Shown here one piece after another: positions 8,097 through 15,841 of a stretch of DNA of 64,000 bases; position 1 is the stretch's first letter, and each line of letters opens with the position of its first letter. The position numbers and the translations under genes are program-made. Source of the stretch: Halorussus marinus (GTDB lineage: Archaea; Halobacteriota; Halobacteria; Halobacteriales; Haladaptataceae). The stretch covers positions 62,001 to 126,000 of the forward strand of contig NZ_SBIV01000008.1 in the NCBI RefSeq assembly GCF_004765795.1, written 5' to 3'. The notes under the pieces were generated by a model, which was given only the letters and a program-made list of their open reading frames with translations, was not told the DNA's origin and searched no databases.

Positions 8097-8104
8097 CGTA
8101 TATG
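8097..8104 (+). promoter_or_regulatory. TATA-like element of the small RHH gene
   Basis: CGTATATG lies 30 bases before the ATG at 8131. Confidence 0.5.
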
Positions 8105-8130
8105 TGCCTCCCGGGTGCACTCTCGGGAAG

Positions 8131-8289
8131 ATGACACTGGACCACCTCGACATGGAGGAGGTCGCGATCGAACTCGAGGAGACCGAAATCGAGGCGCTCG
8201 ACGACCTCGCGTTCGCCGACTACCGCGACAGCCGCGAGGCGGCGGTCCGGGACCTGCTCGACGAGTGGCTGAAGGACCGCGAGGAGTGA
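8131..8289 (+). CDS. small ribbon-helix-helix-like protein
   Basis: This frame of 52 residues has an N-terminal strand-like VAIELEE, a first helix EIEALDDLAFADY and a second helix SREAAVRDLLDEWLKDREE. That order and size fit a CopG/Arc-type ribbon-helix-helix protein, which dimerises and binds DNA through the paired N-terminal strands. The strand here lacks the usual basic residues, so DNA binding is uncertain. A TATA element at the proper spacing supports real expression. It is divergent from rnp2. Confidence 0.65.
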   Translation: MTLDHLDMEEVAIELEETEIEALDDLAFADYRDSREAAVRDLLDEWLKDREE

Positions 8290-8408
8290 ATCCGACGCCG
8301 AGCGCCCGTTCGAAGGCCGGTTCGGCACGTCGGCGCTCGCGCGTCGTATCTGGGTTCAGAGAGGAACACAATTAAGTCGTTTTCCTATCACCACTCGCTC
8401 GTGCACCG

Positions 8409-8495
8409 ATGAGTGACGGATTCGGACTGGCGACGGAGACGGCCGCACCGACAGCGAACCGACGCAGAGACCCCAACGCGGGTGCGCCTCGATGA
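8409..8495 (+). CDS. possible 28-residue leader peptide ahead of the metallopeptidase gene
   Basis: A short frame from the ATG at 8409 ends in a TGA (8493-8495) that overlaps the ATG (8492-8494) of the metallopeptidase as ATGA. A TATA-like ACAATTAAG lies near 8368-8376, so translation of the leader from a leaderless mRNA, followed by coupling to the big gene, is plausible. The peptide itself has no recognisable features, and a chance overlap cannot be excluded. Confidence 0.3.
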   Translation: MSDGFGLATETAAPTANRRRDPNAGAPR

Positions 8496-10750
8496 TCGGC
8501 GCGCGACGGCTCGCGACGCTGGTCGCGGTGGTCGGACTGGTCGCGATCGCGGGCGCAGGCGCGTCGGGCGCCGGAACCGCCCAAGACGCGAACGCGACGA
8601 TCCAGACCGACTACTTCGCCATCAGCTACGAGGACGGGAACCGCGACGACGCCGAGGCGGTCGCCGAGTACGCCGACGCCTACTACGAGGTGCTGTTCCA
8701 GCGGTTCGGCGTCGAACCGGTCGACGAGAAGGTGCCGGTCCGGGTCGTCGACGACGTGGACTGCGAGTTGGGAGACGCCGAGGGCTGTTACAAGAGCGGG
8801 ATCAAGGCGACTATCTACGTCACCGACGACGACCGGTCGGTGTTCTACCACGAGTTGGCCCACCGGTTCCAGGCCAAATCGATGGAGGGAGCCACCTGGA
8901 TAAACCCGCCGGGAGCCCTCGACAAACACGAGGTGTTCGTCGAGGGCACCGCCCGCTACCTCGGCGCGTCGCCCGAGGAGATAGCCGAGCGCGCGTCGTT
9001 CCGCGCCGAAGACGTTCCGATGACGACCAAGAAGGCGACGTTCGACGAGTACGACGACCTCGCGCTGTTCGCGGAGTTCGTGCTCCACGAGTACGGTCGA
9101 GGGGGGTTCGACGTGCTGTACACCGCCTCCGACCCCCGCGAGGTCGCTAGCCTGTCCGACGGCGACTACCCCGAACTCATCGAGGAGTTCTACGATCAGC
9201 TCCCCGAACAGCAGTCCCGAATGGAGGACGGCGGAGCCCCGCTGGTCGGGTTCACCTACGACCCGTTCCTGCCAGAGCCCGGCCAAGAGGTCACGTTCGA
9301 CGCGCGGACGCCCGCCGCGATAGAGGAGTTGGGCCGGTCGTGGTACGACGGCGAGGCCGACTCGTACGAGTGGGACTTCGACGGCGACGGTCAGATCGAG
9401 GCGACCGGGCCGACCGTCACCCGGACCGTCGACGATCCCGCGAACGCGACGGTCACGCTGTACGTCACGGTCGACGGCGAGCGACGCCGGGCCGAACAGG
9501 ATCTACTCGACGCCAGCATGGGTCTCGATCGGACCGCGCGCGAATCCGTCTTCGACGTGTCCGACGTGGAGCGCGGGGCGGGACTCACCTACCCCGCCGA
9601 CCGCGACGCCGACCATCGCGCGTTTGCTGGCGCGACGGTGTCGCTGAACCTGACCGTTCACAACCGTGGGATCGCGGGGACCGAGACCGTCGACGTGCGC
9701 TTCGCGGACCGGCAAGTCAGCTCACAGCGCCTCGCCCTCGACGCCGGCGAGACCCGCCAGATCTCTCTCGACCACGCGATCCCGGCCGATCTGGAACCCG
9801 GCACCTACGACTACGAGATCGCGTTCGGCAATCGGACCCAGACCCAAACCGTGTACGTCCGAGAGCCGGAGGTCTCGCTGGAGGTGGATTCGGTCTCGGT
9901 GCCGAACGGGACCGAGGGCTGGATCGAGAACGAGCTGGTCAAGCCGGGCAAGCGAGTGTCGGTCCGCGCGGAGATCAGCGCCGGCGGGGAGAACCTGAAC
10001 CTCACCCGGACGGTCGCGCTTCGGGTCGACGATCGGACGGTCGCCAGTCGAACCGTGACCGTCGGGTCGGGAACGAGCGGCGTCCGGTTCAACTTCACCG
10101 CGCCGTCCGAACTCGGAACCTACCGGATCCGGGCGACGACGCCGTCGAACGACAGCGCCGTCACGATCAGCGGGTACGCACCGCGGCTCAAAGTGAAAGA
10201 GGAGATCGGAGTCGCGGAGATCGAGATCGAGTCCAAGGCCGGGGCGTGTTCGGCGACCGTCACGTCCGTCTCGATCTCCCGCGTCTACTCGGCGGAGTCC
10301 GGGTCGGTAGAGTACGAGAACGTGTCGGCGATCAACCCCGGCGACGACGTGACATGGATCATCGATCTGATGCCCGCCGAGGAGTGTGGCGGCGTGTTCC
10401 ACCTTCCGTTGAATGTCTCGGGCGAGACGAAGTCCGTCCCCGGGAGCGTCCGGGGTCCGATGGAGGTCTACGTCGACCCGACGTTCTCCTTGGAGGAACC
10501 GGGCGAACACGAGGTTCGATCCGGAGACACCGTGCTCGACACCGTGAACGTCACCGCCGAGTCGGCGTCGACCGAGACGACTCGATCCGACGAGAGCGAC
10601 TCCGACGACGGGGTCGAGTCCGACGAGACGGACGCCGAACGCGACGGGGCGGGTCCCGATCAGTCGACCGGTACGCCCGGGTTCGGCGTCGTCGCCGCGG
10701 TGGTCGCGCTCGTCGCCGCCGCCGCGCTGGGGAGTCGCCGCGAGCGGTAG
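8492..10750 (+). CDS. secreted HExxH metallopeptidase-like protein with PKD/CARDB-type domains and PGF-CTERM anchor
   Basis: This 752-residue exported protein has a Sec signal peptide (residues 1-30). A peptidase-MA-like domain carries HELAH at 120-124 and a downstream Glu (EVFVEGTARY, E151) as third zinc ligand. A PKD-like segment (YEWDFDGDGQIEATGPTVTRTV, about 290-330) and CARDB-like beta domains follow. The C-terminus is PGF-CTERM (TPGFGVVAAVVALVAAAALGSRRER), recognised by archaeosortase A for lipid anchoring after cleavage. A Thr/Glu/Asp-rich stretch before it resembles a cell-wall-spanning linker. It ends one base before the convergent methyltransferase gene. The substrate is unknown. 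Confidence 0.82.
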   Translation: MIGARRLATLVAVVGLVAIAGAGASGAGTAQDANATIQTDYFAISYEDGNRDDAEAVAEYADAYYEVLFQRFGVEPVDEKVPVRVVDDVDCELGDAEGCYKSGIKATIYVTDDDRSVFYHELAHRFQAKSMEGATWINPPGALDKHEVFVEGTARYLGASPEEIAERASFRAEDVPMTTKKATFDEYDDLALFAEFVLHEYGRGGFDVLYTASDPREVASLSDGDYPELIEEFYDQLPEQQSRMEDGGAPLVGFTYDPFLPEPGQEVTFDARTPAAIEELGRSWYDGEADSYEWDFDGDGQIEATGPTVTRTVDDPANATVTLYVTVDGERRRAEQDLLDASMGLDRTARESVFDVSDVERGAGLTYPADRDADHRAFAGATVSLNLTVHNRGIAGTETVDVRFADRQVSSQRLALDAGETRQISLDHAIPADLEPGTYDYEIAFGNRTQTQTVYVREPEVSLEVDSVSVPNGTEGWIENELVKPGKRVSVRAEISAGGENLNLTRTVALRVDDRTVASRTVTVGSGTSGVRFNFTAPSELGTYRIRATTPSNDSAVTISGYAPRLKVKEEIGVAEIEIESKAGACSATVTSVSISRVYSAESGSVEYENVSAINPGDDVTWIIDLMPAEECGGVFHLPLNVSGETKSVPGSVRGPMEVYVDPTFSLEEPGEHEVRSGDTVLDTVNVTAESASTETTRSDESDSDDGVESDETDAERDGAGPDQSTGTPGFGVVAAVVALVAAAALGSRRER

Positions 10751-10751
10751 C

Positions 10752-11363
10752 TCACTCGTCGGCGCGCTCGGCCACCAGCACGCCGACCTGATCGTGGACG
10801 CGCTCGACCGCGGTCAGCGAGAACCCCGCGTCGGTGAGCGCGTCCGCGAGGTGGCCCACCGTCGAGGGGTCGTCGACCTCGGGGCTGTAGAAGGGCTCGT
10901 CGGGGTCGGGCTCGCCGAAGAACATCACGTCGCCGAGCACGAACCTCCGGGGCCCGAGGTCGGCGACGGCCTCGATCGCCTCGCGTTTCTCCTCGTCGCC
11001 GAGGTGGTGCATCGCGAAGTTCGAGACCACCACGTCGGCGGCCTCAACGTTTGGCTCCCGGAACCGGCCCTCGGCGAAGTCGACGTTCTCGATTCCGCGC
11101 TCGTCGGCCTTCTCGCGGGCGCGCTCCATCATCCCGTCGCTGATGTCCCGACCGACGACCTCGCCGGCGTCCCCGGCCAGCGCCAGCGCGATGGCGCCGG
11201 TGCCGGTGCCCAGATCCGCCACGACGTCGTCCGGTCGCGGGTCGGCGTGCTCGACGACCAGCGAGACGCAGGCGCGGTACTCCTCGGTGTCGTTCTGGCT
11301 GTCGTCGTACTCGCCGGCGATCTCGTCGAACCGGGCCGCGTGGGTCTCAATGCTCTTTTTCAT
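10752..11363 (-). CDS. class I SAM-dependent methyltransferase in the RNase P operon
   Basis: The 203-residue protein has the class I motif I VVADLGTGTGAIALALAG (about residues 46-63), motif II VVGRDISDGMMERAREKA and a post-motif VSNFAMHHLGDEEK. Its start overlaps the end of rnp3 by 17 bases, so they are co-translated. The target is unknown. Its place between rnp3 and rnp2 hints at RNA processing or translation, but this is inference from context only. Confidence 0.82.
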   Translation of the reverse strand: MKKSIETHAARFDEIAGEYDDSQNDTEEYRACVSLVVEHADPRPDDVVADLGTGTGAIALALAGDAGEVVGRDISDGMMERAREKADERGIENVDFAEGRFREPNVEAADVVVSNFAMHHLGDEEKREAIEAVADLGPRRFVLGDVMFFGEPDPDEPFYSPEVDDPSTVGHLADALTDAGFSLTAVERVHDQVGVLVAERADE

Positions 11364-12054
11364 ACCTGCCGCGTTTGACCCCCGGCGCTATGAAGTCGTC
11401 GGAGAGTCGCTCGCGGTTGCGCTCGGCGAGCCGACCCCACTCTTCGAGGCCCGCCCGAATCTGGTCCTCGGGGAACCCGACGGTCTTCCCGACCGCGACG
11501 AGTTCGCGGGGCGCCCGGAGCTGGAGGTGGCTCGTCGGGCCCGCGCTGACGACGAACGGCGCGTCGTAGTAGGTCACGATCTCCCGGAGCTTCCGGAGAT
11601 CCTGTAGAGCCTGCACCCGGCGGCCGCCGTCGGCCCGGAGTACCCGCGAGAGGTCGAACTCCACGCGGACCCCGTGGTCGGCGGCCGCCTTCGCGAGGAC
11701 GTGGTTGAAGTCCCCGCGATCGGCCATCGGGTGGGCGAGCACGTCCACCCGGTCGTGTTCGACCGCGAAGCGGTTGAGCGCGGTCGTCCCGCCGTGGACC
11801 GCCAGCACGGTGTGTTTCGGCCGGTAGTTGCCGAGGTGGCCGGCCGCGACCTCGGGGTTGTCCGCCCGGATCTCGACCGCGTCGACCACGTCCACGCCGT
11901 ACTCACCGGCGACCCGCTCGGGGTCGTAGTCGGCGAGCGCGTCGCTGTGGTTGCACACCACGACGCCGTCGAAGCCGTAGTCGGCGGCGGTGGCCGCGAG
12001 GCGCGAGACCGTGCTGTCCCCGTCGGGGTGGGCGTAGACGCCCTCGTAGATCAT
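11347..12054 (-). CDS. rnp3: ribonuclease P protein component 3 (Rpp30 homologue)
   Basis: This 235-residue PHP-like TIM-barrel protein begins MIYEGVYAHPDG. It contains GFDGVVVCNHSD, VVDAVEIRADNPEV, VLAVHGGTTALNRFAVE, VDVLAHPMADRGDFNHVLAKAA, GVRVEFDLSR and PFVVSAGPTSHLQLRAPRE, the diagnostic order of archaeal Rpp30. With Pop5 (rnp2) it forms the heterotetramer that supports the catalytic domain of RNase P RNA. It overlaps the downstream methyltransferase. In this genome it is split from rnp2/psmA by an inserted plus-strand segment. Confidence 0.92.
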   Translation of the reverse strand: MIYEGVYAHPDGDSTVSRLAATAADYGFDGVVVCNHSDALADYDPERVAGEYGVDVVDAVEIRADNPEVAAGHLGNYRPKHTVLAVHGGTTALNRFAVEHDRVDVLAHPMADRGDFNHVLAKAAADHGVRVEFDLSRVLRADGGRRVQALQDLRKLREIVTYYDAPFVVSAGPTSHLQLRAPRELVAVGKTVGFPEDQIRAGLEEWGRLAERNRERLSDDFIAPGVKRGRYEKEH

Positions 12055-12196
12055 CCTCTGTCGGTTCGTACTCGGGGGCGGGGCTTGGATGTTGTCTTTC
12101 CCCGATCGGCGGCGGTGTCTCCCCCGATCGGGGTCGGGGGTGTCCGACTCGCCGACCGGAACTGCCGACTCTCGACGGCCCGGTCGCGCGGACCGC

Positions 12197-12526
12197 TCAG
12201 AACTGGTATCGCCGGTCGTCTTTCTGCTGTTGCTGGGGGAACTGATCGGCGCCGGTCATCTCGTCGAAGGTCATCCCCGAGAGGTACTCGTCGTAGGTCG
12301 TGTCGTAGGCGCTCCGGAGGTGGAAGTCGAGGTTCCCGGTCTCGACCGCGGTCTGGAACAGCATGTGGACCGCCCGCCGGAGGAGTTCGTCGGTGTCGTC
12401 CGGGTCGAACGCGGCGTTCAGCATCGCGAGCTCGTTTCTTGTCTCGCGGTCGAGCGCGACCCCGACCTCGTCGCCGAGGTCGGCGTACTCGCCTTCGAGT
12501 TCGTCCTGAAGGTCGTCGAGACTCAT
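12197..12526 (-). CDS. conserved haloarchaeal protein of unknown function
   Basis: I do not recognise this 109-residue acidic protein. It opens with an amphipathic helix (SLDDLQDELEGEYADLGDEVG). It continues as mostly helical sequence (ELLRRAVHMLFQTAVETGNLDFHLRSAYDTTYDEYLSGMTFDEM) and ends in a Gln-rich tail (PQQQQKDDRRYQF). No membrane segment or metal motif is present. Its ATG at 12526 faces the mnhA promoter across a 122-base divergent gap. It reads like a soluble oligomerising protein with a short basic/aromatic C-terminus. Confidence 0.6.
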   Translation of the reverse strand: MSLDDLQDELEGEYADLGDEVGVALDRETRNELAMLNAAFDPDDTDELLRRAVHMLFQTAVETGNLDFHLRSAYDTTYDEYLSGMTFDEMTGADQFPQQQQKDDRRYQF

Positions 12527-12612
12527 GCCCGAAGCGTCGGGCGCCGGCGGGAAACGCCTTTCGACCCGGTCGAACCGTCCGCGAAGGGCGTTCGGACCGA
12601 GACGGGCACCAC

Positions 12613-12621
12613 GACTAAGTC
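12613..12621 (+). promoter_or_regulatory. TATA-like promoter element of the mnh operon
   Basis: GACTAAGTC lies about 32 bases before the mnhA ATG at 12649. This is the only candidate promoter seen for the seven-gene operon. Confidence 0.45.
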
Positions 12622-12648
12622 CGGCGTGGTCGTTCGGTAGAGTGCTGG

Positions 12649-15000
12649 ATGGCCCCCGAGCTGGCACTCGTCGCCACTGCGGTCGCGCTGCCGTTCGTCG
12701 CTTCCGGAGCCACGCCGCTGGTCTATCGGCTCGTCGGAGCCCGGACCGGCTACTTCGGCGCGGCGGTCGCGATCGCGTGTTTCGCGCTCGCTGGGTCGCA
12801 ACTCGGCCGCCGCGGGGCGGTCGGCGTGCCGTGGGTCCCCTCGATGGACGTCTCGTTGCGGTTCTACGTCGACGGCTGGGCGGTGCTGTTCGCACTGCTC
12901 GCGAGCGCCATCGGGGCGCTCGTGTTCGTCTACTCCGCGAGCTACATGGCCGACGAGCACACCCTCGCGCGGTACTACGCGACCCTGCTCGCCTTTATGG
13001 GTTCGATCCTCGGGGTCGCGTTCGCGGCCGACCTGCTCGCGGTCTTCCTGTTCTGGGAGCTGACGAGCCTCTGTTCGTTCGTGCTGATCGGCCACCACAC
13101 CGACGAGGCCGACTCGCGGTACGCCGCCCGGATGGCGATGATCGTGACCGTCGGCGGCGGGCTCTTCTTGCTCGTCGGGATCGCGTTCCTGTCGATCGCG
13201 GCGACCGAGGCGCTTGGCGCCCGGTCGTTCGACCTCGCGGCGATGCTCGCGAACGCCGACGCGATGGAGTCGTCGCTCCGGGAACTGGGACTGTTCGTCC
13301 CCACCCTCGCGGTCGTCGCCGTCGCCGCCGGCGCCAAATCCGCCCAGGTACCGCTTCACTTCTGGCTCCCGAACGCGATGGCGGCGCCGACGCCGGTCTC
13401 GGCGTTCCTCCACTCGGCGACCATGGTGAAGGTCGGCGTCTACTTCGTCGGCCGGCTCCGGCCGCTACTCGGCGGCGACGAGTGGATGGTCCTGTTCGCG
13501 ACGGTCGGGCTCGCGACGATGACCGCGGGCGCGGCGCTCGCGGTCGTGGCGACCGACATCAAGGAACTGCTCGCCTACTCGACCGCGAGCCACCTCGGGC
13601 TGATGGTGGCCGGGTTCGGGTTCCAGTCGGTCTACGGCGCGGAGGCCGGGGCCTTCCACCTTTTCAACCACGCGCTGTTCAAGGCGGCGCTGTTCCTGGT
13701 GGCCGGGATCGTGGCCCACGAGGTCGGCACCCGTCGGCTGGCCGGACTGAGCGGGCTCTGGCGGGACCTACCGGTGACCGCCGCGGTTGCGGGCGTGACC
13801 GGACTCAGCATGGCCGGCATCCCGCCGTTCAGCGGCTTCTACTCGAAGGAGCTCCTCTTCGAGGCCGCCTACGAGGCGGCCCACGCCGCGGGCGGGCTCG
13901 CGTGGCTCTACCCCGCGGTCGCGGTGTTCGCGAGCGTGCTCACGGTGCTGTACTCGCTTCGCTTGCTCGCCATCTTCGTCGGCGAGCGACCTGGCGCGGT
14001 CGCGTCGGTCCATCGGCCGTCGGCCGCGCTGGTGGCGCCGCCGGCCGTGCTCGGGGTCGCGACCGCGGTCGTCAGCGTCGCGCCCCAGCTCGCGGTCGAC
14101 GCCGTCGTCGAGGCGGCGATCGGCGCGACCGCCGCCGAGAGCCCCGACGTCCACGTCGGCCTCCCGACCCACCTCACTCCGCCGGTCGCCATGTCGGCGG
14201 TCACGATCGTCGCCGGCGCGGCCGCTTACCCCGTTCTCGGCCGGCTCCAGCGGGCGATCGGCGCAGTCGTCGGGGCGACGCCGATCGCGCGGCCCAACTG
14301 GTGGTACGACCGACTGCTGTCTGGGACCGAGGCCGCCGGCCCGCGGGTGGCCCGCACCGTCCACAACGGACTGCTCCGGACGTACGTCGTGTGGGTCCTC
14401 GCGGCCGCGAGCGCGCTCGCGCTGGCGGGCTACGCCGCGACGACGGGGCTGGTCCCCGCGGTCGAGGGAGTCCGGGTCACGCCCGGGATCACGCTCGTGT
14501 TGCTCGTGGCGGTCGTCGCCGCGGTCGCGGTGGTCTCGGCGCCCTCCCACGTCGTCGGGGTGCTCGCGCTATCGATACTCGGGTTCATGGTCGCGATCTT
14601 CTACATCCTCGCGAGCGCGCCCGACCTCGCGCTGACCCAGCTCGTCGTCGAGACGCTCGTGTTGCTCATCTTCTTGCTCGTGCTCGAACAGCTACCCGCC
14701 TTCTACGCCGACACCGACCGGCTGGTCGCCGCCCGCGACGCCGTCCTGTCGGTCGTCGTCGGGGCGACCGCGTTCCTGACGGTGATGCTCGCGAGCCCCG
14801 ACATCGGGGCCGAGCCGACGGCGATCGCCCGGTTCTACGCCACCGAGGCGGTCCCGGCGGGCGGCGGGACCAACGTCGTCAACGTGATCCTCGTCGACTT
14901 CCGGGGGTTCGACACGCTCGGGGAACTGTTCGTGGTCTCGATCGCGGCGATGTCGGTCGTCGTGCTGATCGCGATGCGAAACCGGGGTGAGACGCGGTGA
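12649..15000 (+). CDS. mnhA: Mrp/Mnh Na+/H+ antiporter subunit A
   Basis: This 783-residue protein is the large Mrp subunit. Its N-terminal part is a proton-pumping antiporter module of about 14 helices, related to NuoL, with FLFWELTSLCSFVLIGHH, KSAQVPLHFWLPNAMAAPTPVSAFLHSATMVK and FHLFNHALFKAALFLVAG (conserved Lys and His of the proton path). Its C-terminal part carries the DUF4040/MbhE-type helices (LILLV-rich LALTQLVVETLVLLIFLLVL). It exchanges Na+ for H+ at the cell membrane, important for salt and pH balance. The TGA overlaps the GTG of mnhB (GTGA). Confidence 0.95.
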   Translation: MAPELALVATAVALPFVASGATPLVYRLVGARTGYFGAAVAIACFALAGSQLGRRGAVGVPWVPSMDVSLRFYVDGWAVLFALLASAIGALVFVYSASYMADEHTLARYYATLLAFMGSILGVAFAADLLAVFLFWELTSLCSFVLIGHHTDEADSRYAARMAMIVTVGGGLFLLVGIAFLSIAATEALGARSFDLAAMLANADAMESSLRELGLFVPTLAVVAVAAGAKSAQVPLHFWLPNAMAAPTPVSAFLHSATMVKVGVYFVGRLRPLLGGDEWMVLFATVGLATMTAGAALAVVATDIKELLAYSTASHLGLMVAGFGFQSVYGAEAGAFHLFNHALFKAALFLVAGIVAHEVGTRRLAGLSGLWRDLPVTAAVAGVTGLSMAGIPPFSGFYSKELLFEAAYEAAHAAGGLAWLYPAVAVFASVLTVLYSLRLLAIFVGERPGAVASVHRPSAALVAPPAVLGVATAVVSVAPQLAVDAVVEAAIGATAAESPDVHVGLPTHLTPPVAMSAVTIVAGAAAYPVLGRLQRAIGAVVGATPIARPNWWYDRLLSGTEAAGPRVARTVHNGLLRTYVVWVLAAASALALAGYAATTGLVPAVEGVRVTPGITLVLLVAVVAAVAVVSAPSHVVGVLALSILGFMVAIFYILASAPDLALTQLVVETLVLLIFLLVLEQLPAFYADTDRLVAARDAVLSVVVGATAFLTVMLASPDIGAEPTAIARFYATEAVPAGGGTNVVNVILVDFRGFDTLGELFVVSIAAMSVVVLIAMRNRGETR

Positions 15001-15461
15001 CGACGGTGATCATGAAGACGACCGCCCGGATCATGGTGCCGATCATCCTCGTGCTCGCGATCTCGCTGCTGTTGCAGGGCCACAACCTCCCCGGCGGCGG
15101 GTTCATCGCGGGGGTGTTGACCACGGTCGCGTTCGCGCTGGTGTACGTCGCCTACGGGCTCGATTACCTCGACGCCGGCGTGCTCGGTCGGGACGTCGAG
15201 CCGGGCCGCGGGATCTTCGAGCACCGGTCGGTGACCGCGTTCCGCCGGACGTTCATCTTGGGGCTGGCGATCGCGGTCGCGAGCGGGCTCGGGGCGCTCG
15301 CGTTCGACGAGCCGTTCCTCTCCCAGACGTTCGTGATCGTCGAGTCGATCCCGATCTACCACGAGATCGAGGTCGCGAGCGCGCTCGCGTTCGACCTCGG
15401 GGTCTACTGCGTCGTCGTGGGCGTGCTCCTGACGATCCTCTCGGTGGTGGGAGCCGAATGA
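14997..15461 (+). CDS. mnhB: Mrp/Mnh Na+/H+ antiporter subunit B
   Basis: The 154-residue subunit from the GTG at 14997 has four hydrophobic helices and the MnhB signature LLQGHNLPGGGFIAGVLTTVAFALVYVAYG (about residues 26-55). It overlaps the mnhA stop by GTGA. Its own stop overlaps the start of a 14-codon frame (ATGA at 15458) that leads to mnhC. MnhB is an essential small subunit of the heteromeric Mrp complex. Confidence 0.93.
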   Translation: MTTVIMKTTARIMVPIILVLAISLLLQGHNLPGGGFIAGVLTTVAFALVYVAYGLDYLDAGVLGRDVEPGRGIFEHRSVTAFRRTFILGLAIAVASGLGALAFDEPFLSQTFVIVESIPIYHEIEVASALAFDLGVYCVVVGVLLTILSVVGAE

Positions 15462-15502
15462 TCGCTACCGCCGACCCCGTCGACGGAGGTGTGGGACCGT
15501 GA
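15458..15502 (+). CDS. 14-codon bridging mini-ORF between mnhB and mnhC
   Basis: The frame MIATADPVDGGVGP starts as ATGA on the mnhB stop and ends as GTGA on the mnhC start, so it exactly bridges the only gap between B and C. A GGAGG at 15485-15489 inside it is the mnhC ribosome site. It may exist only to keep ribosomes moving through the gap. A functional peptide is unlikely. Confidence 0.35.
   Translation: MIATADPVDGGVGP
15485..15489 (+). promoter_or_regulatory. Shine-Dalgarno site of mnhC
   Basis: GGAGG lies nine bases before the GTG at 15499. It fixes that codon as the mnhC start. Confidence 0.6.
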
Positions 15503-15840
15503 GCGTCGCGCTCGCGTTCGTCGTCGGCGGGCTGTTCGGGCTCGGGACCTTCCTGTTGCTCCGCCGGGACCTCGTCCGGGTGGTGTGGGGCGTCGCGGTG
15601 GTCTCGCAGGCCGCCAACGTCTATCTGATCTCGATGGGCGGGGTCGCCCCGGGCACCCACGACTCGGTGCCGGTGCTGGCGGGCCACGGCGAGCCGGTGC
15701 CCGAGACCACCGACCCGCTGGTTCAGGCGCTGGTCCTGACCGCGATCGTCATCAGCTTCGGCACGACCGCGTTCGCGCTCGCGCTGACCTACCGGGCCTA
15801 CGAGGAAAACGAGACGATGGACGTCCAGGAGTGGCAGTGA
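15499..15840 (+). CDS. mnhC: Mrp/Mnh Na+/H+ antiporter subunit C
   Basis: This 113-residue NuoK-like subunit has three hydrophobic helices (LAFVVGGLFGLGTFLLL; VVWGVAVVSQAANVYLISMGG; PLVQALVLTAIVISFGTTAFALAL). The PLVQALVLTAIVI motif is diagnostic of MnhC/NuoK. It starts with GTG behind a good SD and ends one base before the mnhD ATG. In the complex it lines the ion and proton path beside subunits A and D. Confidence 0.92.
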   Translation: MSVALAFVVGGLFGLGTFLLLRRDLVRVVWGVAVVSQAANVYLISMGGVAPGTHDSVPVLAGHGEPVPETTDPLVQALVLTAIVISFGTTAFALALTYRAYEENETMDVQEWQ

Positions 15841-15841
15841 G

